A stretch of DNA of 21,243 bases, from positions 1 to 21,243 of the forward strand of contig NZ_CALDDG010000063.1 of assembly GCF_937936435.1 (NCBI RefSeq), given 5' to 3'. The DNA comes from an uncultured Sulfuricurvum sp. (lineage in GTDB: Bacteria; Campylobacterota; Campylobacteria; Campylobacterales; Sulfurimonadaceae). Both the position numbers and the translations under genes were made by a program. Below the pieces are notes generated by a model. The model saw only the letters and a list, made by a program, of their open reading frames with translations. It made no database searches and had not been told where the DNA came from. Shown here one piece after another: positions 7,066 to 14,758 of this stretch (the first letter of the stretch is position 1; the number at the start of each line of letters is the position of its first letter).

Positions 7066-10004
7066 AATAAATCATCCTTTAGGGTATTTTCACTGTAACT
7101 GAGCCTCAATCCATCTTCGCTCATAACAAACCCATGAATGGCGATTTTCCCCTCATGCACCATTTTATGGTGTCGGCTGCACAAAGGGATCAGATTGTAG
7201 CGGTGATTCATGCTGAAATGGCCGATCGATCCGCCGTCATCCGCATTGGCCTGAGGCACGATATGGTGCACTTCATCGACCGATTCGTCACACAGTGCAC
7301 ATTTGGTCAAAAAGAGTTTCGTGTTATAGCGGCTTTTCTTCTCCCGCTTCAGCATCGATGCCTCATGCGTTTTATCGGTGATCCGTCCCCGTATCTCATA
7401 GGCCTTTTTCAAAAAGGTCTCATCCATATGGAGCGATTTGGCGAATTCCAGTCCATAGAGAGTGCTGCCGCTGCCGCTTTTGAGCTTGCGGTCATACACG
7501 AGTTTGTCGCTTGCCTCGTCGTAATAAACCCCCAGATGAAGCAATACGATCTCTTTGGCCTTCTCGATCTCGCTAAGAGATGAGAGCTGATGCAGATGGG
7601 TCGCAAAGATAAACATGCTCCCGATCTCCCGCAGTTTCAGGATCGCACTCGCGACGATCGCCAATGCCGATTCGGTCTCCGTTCCGTGGCTGATCTCATC
7701 CCCTAAAATGAGGGTGTTTTCGGTGGCACGGTTAAAGATATTGCGCAATTCCAGCATCTCCACTGCAAAGGTCGAGAGCCCTTTATAGAGATTGTCTTTG
7801 GAGACGATACGGGTGAGGAGTTTATCAATCGGAGAAAACCGCATCATGGCACACGGGACAAAAAATCCCCCCTGAGCCATGACGACGGCCAAACCGATAC
7901 TTTTCATCAGAGAAGACTTACCGCTGGAGTTGATCCCGTACAGCAGAACCCCTTTGACGTCTTCATTGCTCTCAATCGTCGGGTGTTCCTCATAGGTATG
8001 TTCTTGGATCGAACCTAAAAAAAGATCGTTCGGAACAAAGATACCGTTCTCTTCGCGTGATTCGATCAACGGATGGCGCAAACCGACCGTCTCGATAAAC
8101 GCTTTATCCGAAGAGATGACGCTAGGTCGGACATAACGGTACTGTTTCGCACACTTGGCACCGCTGAGACTCACATCCACTACGGCGAGAAAAGAGATCA
8201 GATGCTCGATCGCATGCGAATATCGCCGCTCGATGGTCTCGAGATGTTCCCGATAGCGCTCTTTGACCTGCGCGATCATCCGTGATTTGGCCCCCGCATT
8301 TTCGATGGAGAGTTCATCCAGCAACGGCGAAGAGAGTTTCACCGCCGTTTTCAGCTTGCGTATCTGAAAGTCACGGAAAAAATAGTGCTCCCCTTCCAGT
8401 GTAAAAAAGCTGTTATATAACGCCTCTTCGACGCTGACGTAACGGTTACGGGTCATCATGAGATGATACCCCTCGCTCTCCAGCCATCCGATCGATGCGT
8501 AAGAACCCTCCCCTTCGAAGAACGTATCGATATGCTCGATGATGGTACCCAATTTTGAGAGGTTATTGTTCTGAAGCTGTTCCAAAGCGTCGATAGCGGG
8601 ATCGATCCCCTCGTTAAAGAGATTCTCATCGATCTGGTCGCGTCTAAATTTGGCGCACGAATCGATATTAAAGATCCGCCGCAGTTCGCTGGCACATTGC
8701 CGACACTCCTGCGCACTCGCTTTGTCATATCCGATTTTAAGACGCTCGGCATCGGCGAAAAGCGATTCGGCAGCACTCAGCGATGTGTAAAAATAAGCGA
8801 GCTCGAACGGGTGAAGCTTTCCGAGCTTCAAACGGCGCAATATCCGCTCCAGATCGTACACCTCTTTGAGCTTGGTCTCAAACGGCGCGATATGGTCGCC
8901 CATTTTTTCGATCAAATCGTACCGCTCTTCGAGCAGCTTGATATCGCATATCGGATTGAGCAGACGTTCGCGCAGCAGACGTTTTCCCATTGCCGTCGAC
9001 GTTTTATCAATCAGTTTAAGGAGCGTCATCTCATCATGATCGCGCGAAATGATCCCGAGCTGCTCCGCTGCATTATTCCCCAAATACATATAGCGGTTTG
9101 TTCCCAAGAACGTAGGACGGTTCATCTTCTCGATGATCGCCGGATCATGATCGATAATGACGTTGATCAGAATACACAACGATTCCGAAGCGTAGGGATA
9201 GCGTTCCAAATCGAGATATTCGATCGGGCTGAGAAGCGAGCGTATCTGATAGATTCTCCCGAACAACTCGTTTTGGTAGTCGATTCTCAGCCGTTTTTCG
9301 TTCATCGAGGTGCGATGATGGTTTTTGATCTCCAAATAGCGGTTCACTTCATCCCGATCGATATCTCCGGCACAAAACGTTACCACCACTTCGGACGTCT
9401 GATAGCTTTGCAGAAGGGTGAAAACTTCATCGAGTGCATAGGTTTTGTCTTCTCGGGTACCATGGATTTCATTGATGAGCGTTTTCCCCGTCCCGACATC
9501 GATAGCAGAATACCCTACCGAATAAATACCGTTGTTCTGATCGATCAAGAGCGAAGCGATATAATTTTCGCTTGCTTCGGCGATATAGTCGAAATTCGTA
9601 CCCGGAGAGATGATATTGGAGATATAACGGCGGATGTTCGGGACTTCTCCCTGCTGACGGACGAGGACGATGGTGTATTTTTTGGACTGCACCAGACGCG
9701 AGAGATAGCGCTCGATCGAGACGGTCGGCACCCCGGCGAGGAGAGGATTTTGGATCGAGTTTTCAAGAATCGCTTTGTTTTTACGGGTCAGCTGGATATT
9801 AAGAAATTCGGCGACTTCCTTGGCTTTACCGATCTTCATTTCTTCATTATTGACTTCATAAACTTCGAAAAACGATCCTACTTCGATGATAACGAGGGTA
9901 TCGGGGCCGTATTTGGCTTCACATGCCGCTTGGAGCTCAAAATAGATTTCGGAGAGGAGCTTCTTTTTGTCGTTTAATATCGCCCCGATCTCTTCCGTAC
10001 TCAT
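7062..10004 (-). CDS. MutS7-type mismatch repair ATPase with C-terminal HNH nuclease
   Basis: This 980-residue MutS homologue keeps the full MutS1 layout. The mismatch-reading motif F45-F46-E47 (GSFFEVYEV) is in the N-terminal domain, followed by connector, core and lever domains (about 145-600) and an ABC ATPase. The ATPase has Walker A GINSSGKSS (690-698), Walker B LILGDE (D769, E770) and FATHLHQL (800-807). A C-terminal extension (about 895-955) is an HNH/zinc nuclease: C902-x2-C905, H913-H914, N937, C942 and H945-H946. This fusion defines MutS7, known from some Campylobacterota, octocoral mitochondria and giant viruses. It may find and nick mismatches without MutL. GGAG lies 5 nt before the ATG, and a TATAAT box lies upstream. 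A thiamine-binding gene overlaps its stop. It is not MutS2: the mismatch domain is present and no Smr domain is seen. Confidence 0.92.
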   Translation of the reverse strand: MSTEEIGAILNDKKKLLSEIYFELQAACEAKYGPDTLVIIEVGSFFEVYEVNNEEMKIGKAKEVAEFLNIQLTRKNKAILENSIQNPLLAGVPTVSIERYLSRLVQSKKYTIVLVRQQGEVPNIRRYISNIISPGTNFDYIAEASENYIASLLIDQNNGIYSVGYSAIDVGTGKTLINEIHGTREDKTYALDEVFTLLQSYQTSEVVVTFCAGDIDRDEVNRYLEIKNHHRTSMNEKRLRIDYQNELFGRIYQIRSLLSPIEYLDLERYPYASESLCILINVIIDHDPAIIEKMNRPTFLGTNRYMYLGNNAAEQLGIISRDHDEMTLLKLIDKTSTAMGKRLLRERLLNPICDIKLLEERYDLIEKMGDHIAPFETKLKEVYDLERILRRLKLGKLHPFELAYFYTSLSAAESLFADAERLKIGYDKASAQECRQCASELRRIFNIDSCAKFRRDQIDENLFNEGIDPAIDALEQLQNNNLSKLGTIIEHIDTFFEGEGSYASIGWLESEGYHLMMTRNRYVSVEEALYNSFFTLEGEHYFFRDFQIRKLKTAVKLSSPLLDELSIENAGAKSRMIAQVKERYREHLETIERRYSHAIEHLISFLAVVDVSLSGAKCAKQYRYVRPSVISSDKAFIETVGLRHPLIESREENGIFVPNDLFLGSIQEHTYEEHPTIESNEDVKGVLLYGINSSGKSSLMKSIGLAVVMAQGGFFVPCAMMRFSPIDKLLTRIVSKDNLYKGLSTFAVEMLELRNIFNRATENTLILGDEISHGTETESALAIVASAILKLREIGSMFIFATHLHQLSSLSEIEKAKEIVLLHLGVYYDEASDKLVYDRKLKSGSGSTLYGLEFAKSLHMDETFLKKAYEIRGRITDKTHEASMLKREKKSRYNTKLFLTKCALCDESVDEVHHIVPQANADDGGSIGHFSMNHRYNLIPLCSRHHKMVHEGKIAIHGFVMSEDGLRLSYSENTLKDDLL

Positions 10005-10033
10005 CCAAACTCCGTCTCAAAACAATGTAATTT

Positions 10034-10039
10034 ATTATA
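10034..10039 (-). promoter_or_regulatory. -10 box TATAAT for mutS7
   Basis: On the minus strand a perfect TATAAT lies 29 nt before the mutS7 ATG, followed by GGAG at 10010-10013 as ribosome site. The -35 position holds only TACTTC, a weak match. It lies just after the serA terminator, so mutS7 is probably transcribed separately from the upstream operon. Confidence 0.6.
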
Positions 10040-10071
10040 ACTTAGAGGGGCTAAAAGAAGTATTTAGTGAG

Positions 10072-10110
10072 AAAAAAGTACCCTCTTCTCCTGTCCGATG
10101 CAGGAAAAGA
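10072..10110 (-). terminator. Rho-independent terminator after serA
   Basis: Read on the minus strand, TCTTTTCCTG pairs with CAGGAGAAGA (10 bp, one G-U; extendable by further wobble pairs) around a 7-nt loop. The arms are 10084-10093 and 10101-10110 on the plus strand. A run of six T follows at 10077-10072. The hairpin starts 8 nt after the serA stop and ends the pheS-to-serA operon. Confidence 0.85.
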
Positions 10111-10118
10111 AAGGAGAA

Positions 10119-11705
10119 TTAGATACGTGCGTAGCTGACGCTGATACATGCTTCGAGAGAAGCAAGTTCTTTGAGAGTTTTATCCGTTACCGGAGAATCC
10201 ACGATAATAACTGCCAATGCCTGAGCATTTTTATTGCGTCCGAGGCGGAAATCGGCGATATTCACTTCATGCGCCGCGAGCAAAGAACCGACTTGCCCGA
10301 TAACACCCGGAATATCGGTATTTTTGAAAAGGATCATATTCCCTTTCGGTTCGACGTCGACACCGAAACCGTTGATATCGACGATACGTTGAACATCATC
10401 GTTGAACATCGTAGCACTGATCTCAATTACGTCTTTATCGGTAGTCAATTTCACCGTAACAAGATTTTTATACACCGGACTTGCAGGCAACTCTTCCGTA
10501 TCGATTTTGATACCGCGTTCTTTTGCTACGAAATCGGCATTGACATAATTGATCGTGTCACCCGATGTATCTGCCAAAGCGCCGACGGTGACAAATGTCG
10601 CCAGAGAGTTGACATACTCCGCGATATCGCCGCGTCCGCTTACTTTGATCGATACGATCGGCGCTTTGTTCATTTGTGACGCAAGGAAACCGATTTTTTG
10701 TCCCATTTCCAAGAACGGTTTGACAAACGCAGGAATTTTAGTCTCATCGATCGGCAAGTTCAATGCATGCGGATAGGCGATCCCTTTTGCCGCTTCGATT
10801 GCCTGTTGTGCCGCTTCAACCGCAATGTTGTATTGTGATTCGAACGTATTGGCACCCAAGTGCGGAGAGACGCAGATATTATCCAAATCGAGCAGTTTGT
10901 TGTCAGTCGCAGGTTCTTTGTTAAATACGTCGATCCCCGCGAAACGGATTTTGCCCGATTTTAGCCCGTCATATAGGGCATCTTCATCGTACAAACCGCC
11001 ACGCGCACAGTTGATTAAAACAACACCGTCTTTCATTTTCGCGATTTCGTCCGCACCGATCATGCCGATGGTCTCTTTGTTTTTCGGAGTGTGGATCGTG
11101 ATGATGTCACATGCCAAAATGTCGTCGAAATTTGTCGTATATTTCGCACCGACATCGGTTGCTTTTGATGGATGGATATACGGATCGTACGCAATTACAT
11201 CCATTTCGAATGCTTTAGAGCGGATCCCGACACGACTACCGATGTTACCGAAACCGATGACACCCAGTTTTTTACCTTTTAGCTCATATCCGTACCATTT
11301 TTCGCGTTTCCAGATACGTTGGTTTTTCAAGTGGTCGTGTGAATACGGGAACATACGCATACATGAGAGCATATGCGCCATTGTCAACTCCACGGCGGCA
11401 ATGGTATTGGCTGTAGGGACGTTCATTACGATAATCCCCTCTTTTGAACATCCCGGGATATCGACGTTGTCAACACCCACGCCGGCACGTACCAGTGCTT
11501 TTAAACCGCGTCCGGCTTCGATAAATTTGTCATCAACATCCGTAGAACTGCGGGTAATCGCTACGTCAGCGTCTTTAATAACATCTAAAAGGGCGACTTT
11601 GTCCATATCGGCGGCAAAAATCATCTCAACTTGATCGTCGCGGCGAAGAAGGTTCAATCCCTCTTCATGGATATGGTCACATACGACAATTTTATATTTT
11701 TCCAT
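10119..11705 (-). CDS. serA: D-3-phosphoglycerate dehydrogenase
   Basis: SerA oxidises 3-phosphoglycerate to 3-phosphohydroxypyruvate with NAD+, the first step of serine synthesis in the cytoplasm. The 528-residue length fits the long form with an extra intervening domain and a C-terminal ACT domain. Seen directly are the nucleotide-binding GFGNIG (151-156), followed by an acidic residue region IAYDP, and the catalytic R235 (NCARGG), E264 (FNKEP) and H282 (SPHLGANT). The last 75 residues (NTDIPGVIGQVGSLLAAHEV) form the ACT fold, which in other SerA proteins mediates serine feedback. The ATG overlaps the upstream TAA by one base (TAATG), and GAGG at 11713-11716 lies 7 nt before it. It is the last gene of the operon, followed by a strong terminator. 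Confidence 0.96.
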   Translation of the reverse strand: MEKYKIVVCDHIHEEGLNLLRRDDQVEMIFAADMDKVALLDVIKDADVAITRSSTDVDDKFIEAGRGLKALVRAGVGVDNVDIPGCSKEGIIVMNVPTANTIAAVELTMAHMLSCMRMFPYSHDHLKNQRIWKREKWYGYELKGKKLGVIGFGNIGSRVGIRSKAFEMDVIAYDPYIHPSKATDVGAKYTTNFDDILACDIITIHTPKNKETIGMIGADEIAKMKDGVVLINCARGGLYDEDALYDGLKSGKIRFAGIDVFNKEPATDNKLLDLDNICVSPHLGANTFESQYNIAVEAAQQAIEAAKGIAYPHALNLPIDETKIPAFVKPFLEMGQKIGFLASQMNKAPIVSIKVSGRGDIAEYVNSLATFVTVGALADTSGDTINYVNADFVAKERGIKIDTEELPASPVYKNLVTVKLTTDKDVIEISATMFNDDVQRIVDINGFGVDVEPKGNMILFKNTDIPGVIGQVGSLLAAHEVNIADFRLGRNKNAQALAVIIVDSPVTDKTLKELASLEACISVSYARI

Positions 11706-12190
11706 TACTTTTCCTCTGTATACGGCGACACCGTCGCCTTGATTTGGTAGGTTTTTAGTTTTGTTACAAGGGATACGAGTCTGTTCTGATCGTTCGAATC
11801 GACAAAAAGGGTCATAGTTTCACCCTCTTTACGCATAAAATAGGGAAGTTCACTTTTTTTCAGTTCTTCTTTGACGCAAAAAAGCTCATACGAACTTTTC
11901 AAAGGAACCGTCAACCGGTAATGTGCGGCAACTGTTGCCGTTCCCCCGTCGGTGAGTTTTAAACTCACTTCGTTCACCGGATAAAAATACCCCTTTTCTT
12001 CGCTTATGGAAAAGCGATCGAGCCAGCTTCCCGATTGTTCCGTAACCTGTGGTGAAGTATCACGTTCTTCGCCGTCAGTCCCGTCGTTCATATGGGGAGC
12101 CGAAGGGTTGATCTGTATCATAAAAATTACGATAAAGATCGCTACCGCTGCCGCTATAAGAGGAAATAGCCAATAAGCAGCGCGTCGCAT
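11705..12190 (-). CDS. Single-pass membrane-anchored protein of unknown function
   Basis: I do not recognise a family for this 161-residue protein. Residues 1-5 are basic (MRRAA), and residues 6-26 form one hydrophobic helix (YWLFPLIAAAVAIFIVIFM), so the N-terminus is probably cytoplasmic. Residues 30-55 are an acidic, Ser/Thr/Pro-rich linker. About 100 residues of mixed alpha/beta sequence follow, predicted outside the membrane, with a single Cys at 105 and no lipobox. It lies 5 nt after rpsA and overlaps serA by one base, so it is translated as part of the operon. No clear ribosome site precedes it, which suggests coupling to rpsA. A gene of unknown function occupies the same slot between rpsA and serA in Helicobacter pylori as I recall it; whether it is homologous I cannot tell. 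Confidence 0.75.
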   Translation of the reverse strand: MRRAAYWLFPLIAAAVAIFIVIFMIQINPSAPHMNDGTDGEERDTSPQVTEQSGSWLDRFSISEEKGYFYPVNEVSLKLTDGGTATVAAHYRLTVPLKSSYELFCVKEELKKSELPYFMRKEGETMTLFVDSNDQNRLVSLVTKLKTYQIKATVSPYTEEK

Positions 12191-12195
12191 AAATA

Positions 12196-13851
12196 TTATT
12201 TCAATTGGTCTTTAATCAAGTCACCGAGACTGTGTGAATCATTATCATTGATCTCATCAAGCATTTTTTGATCTTTGATACGTTCCAATTTTTTGACCGA
12301 AAGGCGGATACGGTCGCGTTTTGCATCGATTACCAAAATAGCCGCTTCAATCGTTTGTCCGATTTCGAGCTCTTCAGGAACCAACGGATAAAGGTCTTCG
12401 TTACGGATCAAAGCATCAACGCCCCCTTCCAAAGAAACGAATACGCCGAAATCTTTGACATCACGAACCGTTGCTTTGACAACCTCGTTCATTTTGTGTT
12501 TTGCGGCAAATTGGTCGATCGGAGACTCTTCGAGTGATTTGCGGTTCAATGAGATTTTTTCGTCTTCTGCATTAATTTTTGCAATTTTAACTTCGATTTC
12601 GTCACCCACTTTTAGGGTCTCTTTGCATTTTACGTTTTTATCCCATGAAAGGTCTTGATTGTGCAACAACCCTTCTACTCCGCCGACTTTCACGAACGCA
12701 CCGAAATCGGTCAAAGAAGTTACGCTTCCTTTGACCACGTCTCCTTCATGGAATTTTTTCATGAACTCTTCAAACGGTTTCGGTTGAAGACGTTTGTAAG
12801 AGACACGCAATTTATGAGTTTTAGAGTTGATTTCGATAACTTCAACATCGATCTCTTGACCGACAGTGAGGTAATCTTTCGGATGTTTGATATTTTTGTC
12901 CCATGTGATTTCAGAGATGTGAAGGAAACCTTCGATATCGTTTCCGAGATCGACAAAAATACCGTACGGCTCGATGTTGCTGACGGTTACGGTGATAGTA
13001 TCACCCTCTTCCAACGCCTCTTCAACTTCTTGCCACGGATCCGATTGAACCGCTTTGATCGAAAGGGAAAGGTGACGTTTGTCTTTATCGTAAGCAATCG
13101 CTTTTACATTAACGACATCGCCCTCTTTGTAAAGTTTAGAAGGGTTAACCGGCCCTTTGTAGCTGATTTCGTTGTAATGAACCAACCCGTCGATTCCGCC
13201 GACGTCGACGAACATACCGTAGCTGGTGATTTTTTTGACGGTACCTTGGATAACTTTATCCTCTTCCATCAACGCATCGATCACCTCTTTTTTGCGTTTG
13301 CGCTCATCGTTGAACAATTTGCGGCGAGAAACGACGATCGAAGCTTCCGCAGGATCGATTTTTACCACTTGTGCTTTGATAGTTTTACCGACAACCTGAT
13401 CGGTCTCTTTGAATGCCGCAAGCGAGCGCGGGAGGAAAAAGTGGACATCGTCCGCTTCCAAAAGGTATCCCCCTTTGTTTTTCTTTGTCACGAGTGCTTC
13501 GACAACAACCGATTCAAAGTCTTCTTTGTGAGCATTGATAAATGCGAGCGTTTTCTCTTGTTCCAGCACTTTTTTGTAAGAAATTTTCGGGCGCTCGTTA
13601 TAGTGCCCCATTACCATTACCGTAATTTTATCGCCGACATTGAACAAAAGTTTCCCGTCCGCTCCACGGATTTCATCCAGTGAAATAATTCCTTCGAGTT
13701 TTTCTCCGACGCCTACCAACGCGCGGTTGTCTCCCTCTTGGATTTCTACGATTTCACCTTCCGTAATGCGCGTAGATTCTTGCTCTTTGAAAGATGCCTC
13801 TAACATCTCAGCAAAATTTTCTTCTTCGAACGATTCGTTATCGAAAGCCAT
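12196..13851 (-). CDS. rpsA: 30S ribosomal protein S1
   Basis: S1 binds mRNA on the small subunit and helps load structured or weak-Shine-Dalgarno messages. The 551-residue chain has six S1/OB repeats at about 30-95, 113-178, 198-266, 283-353, 370-438 and 454-522. Repeats 3-6 show the consensus G-x-V-x-x-[ILD]-x-x-[FY]-G-x-F-V, for example SYGMFVDVGGIDGLVH and DFGAFVKVGGVEGLLH. Repeats 1 and 2 are divergent, as expected for the ribosome-binding ones. I chose the ATG at 13851 (MAFDNESFEE) because AAGGGAA at 13857-13863 sits just upstream. An in-frame start at 13893 would place the -10 box inside the gene. A separate promoter lies in the gap after ispH. Confidence 0.95.
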   Translation of the reverse strand: MAFDNESFEEENFAEMLEASFKEQESTRITEGEIVEIQEGDNRALVGVGEKLEGIISLDEIRGADGKLLFNVGDKITVMVMGHYNERPKISYKKVLEQEKTLAFINAHKEDFESVVVEALVTKKNKGGYLLEADDVHFFLPRSLAAFKETDQVVGKTIKAQVVKIDPAEASIVVSRRKLFNDERKRKKEVIDALMEEDKVIQGTVKKITSYGMFVDVGGIDGLVHYNEISYKGPVNPSKLYKEGDVVNVKAIAYDKDKRHLSLSIKAVQSDPWQEVEEALEEGDTITVTVSNIEPYGIFVDLGNDIEGFLHISEITWDKNIKHPKDYLTVGQEIDVEVIEINSKTHKLRVSYKRLQPKPFEEFMKKFHEGDVVKGSVTSLTDFGAFVKVGGVEGLLHNQDLSWDKNVKCKETLKVGDEIEVKIAKINAEDEKISLNRKSLEESPIDQFAAKHKMNEVVKATVRDVKDFGVFVSLEGGVDALIRNEDLYPLVPEELEIGQTIEAAILVIDAKRDRIRLSVKKLERIKDQKMLDEINDNDSHSLGDLIKDQLK

Positions 13852-13881
13852 GCCTATTCCCTTGTAACTAAAAATTGGCTG

Positions 13882-13910
13882 ATTATAGCGCAAAAATGCT
13901 TGTTTGGAAA
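13882..13910 (-). promoter_or_regulatory. Internal operon promoter for rpsA
   Basis: In the 73-nt gap between ispH and rpsA the minus strand shows TATAAT (13882-13887). A -35 candidate TTTCCA (13905-13910, 4 of 6 matches to TTGACA) lies 17 nt upstream. The expected transcript starts about 25 nt before the rpsA ATG. This would let S1 be made at higher rate than the upstream genes. Confidence 0.65.
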
Positions 13911-13924
13911 TTAGGAAGTGGAAT

Positions 13925-14758
13925 TTAAACGTTTGTCAAGGCGGTTATTTTGGCAATTACGTCTTCGATAATCCAGTCTGGAGTCGAAGCTCCGGCACTG
14001 ATTCCGCAGAAGTGTTTATTTTTAAACCACTCCTGACGTAAATCATCTTGGCTTTCAATGTGGTAACTGTCGGGACAAAACTCCTGCGCGATGGAGTGGA
14101 GTTGTTTGGTATTGGAAGAGTTTTTTCCGCCTATGACAATCATGACATCGGCCTCTTGTGCCAGTTTTCGAGCCGCATCTTGGTTATCGAACGTCGCATT
14201 GCAAATAGTGTTGAAAACACGGACTTCTTTATGATTTGCCATCAATTTTCCGACGATTTGCTGATACTCCTCGATCTTTCGAGTCGTTTGAGCTACGGTG
14301 GCTACTTTATCGCGCAGCTTTAATGATGCGATCTCATCAGGACTATTTACGACAAAAACGTTGCCGATAGCATAACTTTTTACCCCTTTGATCTCAGGAT
14401 GGGATTCATCTCCGAATATCACAATATCATATCCCTGTGCCGACATCTCTTCGCAAATCTGCTGCGGTTTGGTCACATACGGACACGTAGCATCGATAAC
14501 ATTGACATTTCGTTCGTTGAGTATGGAAAGTTCCTGTTTCGGAATACCGTGGGTACGGATAACGGCCGTATCACCGGCACGAAAGGAATTGAGATTCTCG
14601 CTCAAGGCAACATTGAAATCGTTTTTCAAACGGTCTATCTCGTTGGCATTATGGATAAGCGGTCCGTATGTAGCGGAATTGCGGTTATCTTCGGCAATTT
14701 TGATCGCCCGTTTCACTCCAAAACAAAATCCGTAACTCTCCGCCAACTCGATTTTCAT
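13925..14758 (-). CDS. ispH: 4-hydroxy-3-methylbut-2-enyl diphosphate reductase
   Basis: IspH (LytB) is the [4Fe-4S] enzyme that makes IPP and DMAPP from HMBPP in the last step of the MEP isoprenoid pathway. The 277-residue protein has the three cluster cysteines C12 (GFCFGVKRA), C92 (ATCPYV) and C186 (NTICNATFDNQ). It also shows the substrate residues H36, H70 (RTHG), H120 and E122 (ESHPEIKG), and T158-T159 (AQTTRK). The family end motif AGASTPDWIIEDV is at about 256-268. The start is the ATG at 14758, giving the usual MKIELAESYGFCFGV N-terminus. GAAGG at 14766-14770 lies 7 nt upstream, and the start codon overlaps the aroA TGA as ATGA. An in-frame ATG at 14776 would extend into aroA and is less likely. 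Confidence 0.96.
   Translation of the reverse strand: MKIELAESYGFCFGVKRAIKIAEDNRNSATYGPLIHNANEIDRLKNDFNVALSENLNSFRAGDTAVIRTHGIPKQELSILNERNVNVIDATCPYVTKPQQICEEMSAQGYDIVIFGDESHPEIKGVKSYAIGNVFVVNSPDEIASLKLRDKVATVAQTTRKIEEYQQIVGKLMANHKEVRVFNTICNATFDNQDAARKLAQEADVMIVIGGKNSSNTKQLHSIAQEFCPDSYHIESQDDLRQEWFKNKHFCGISAGASTPDWIIEDVIAKITALTNV

Noticed and set aside
8697..9977. Plus-strand open frame of 426 codons opposite mutS7
   Set aside because: It is antisense to a well-supported MutS core, its protein is rich in Phe, Asp, Ile and Arg as expected from the reverse frame, and it has no recognisable domain.
10825..11634. Plus-strand open frame of 269 codons opposite serA
   Set aside because: It is a shadow of the conserved SerA catalytic domain, with no family features.
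12655..13683. Plus-strand open frame of 342 codons opposite rpsA
   Set aside because: The S1 repeats on the minus strand explain the region; the antisense protein is Phe- and Asp-rich low-information sequence without a ribosome site.
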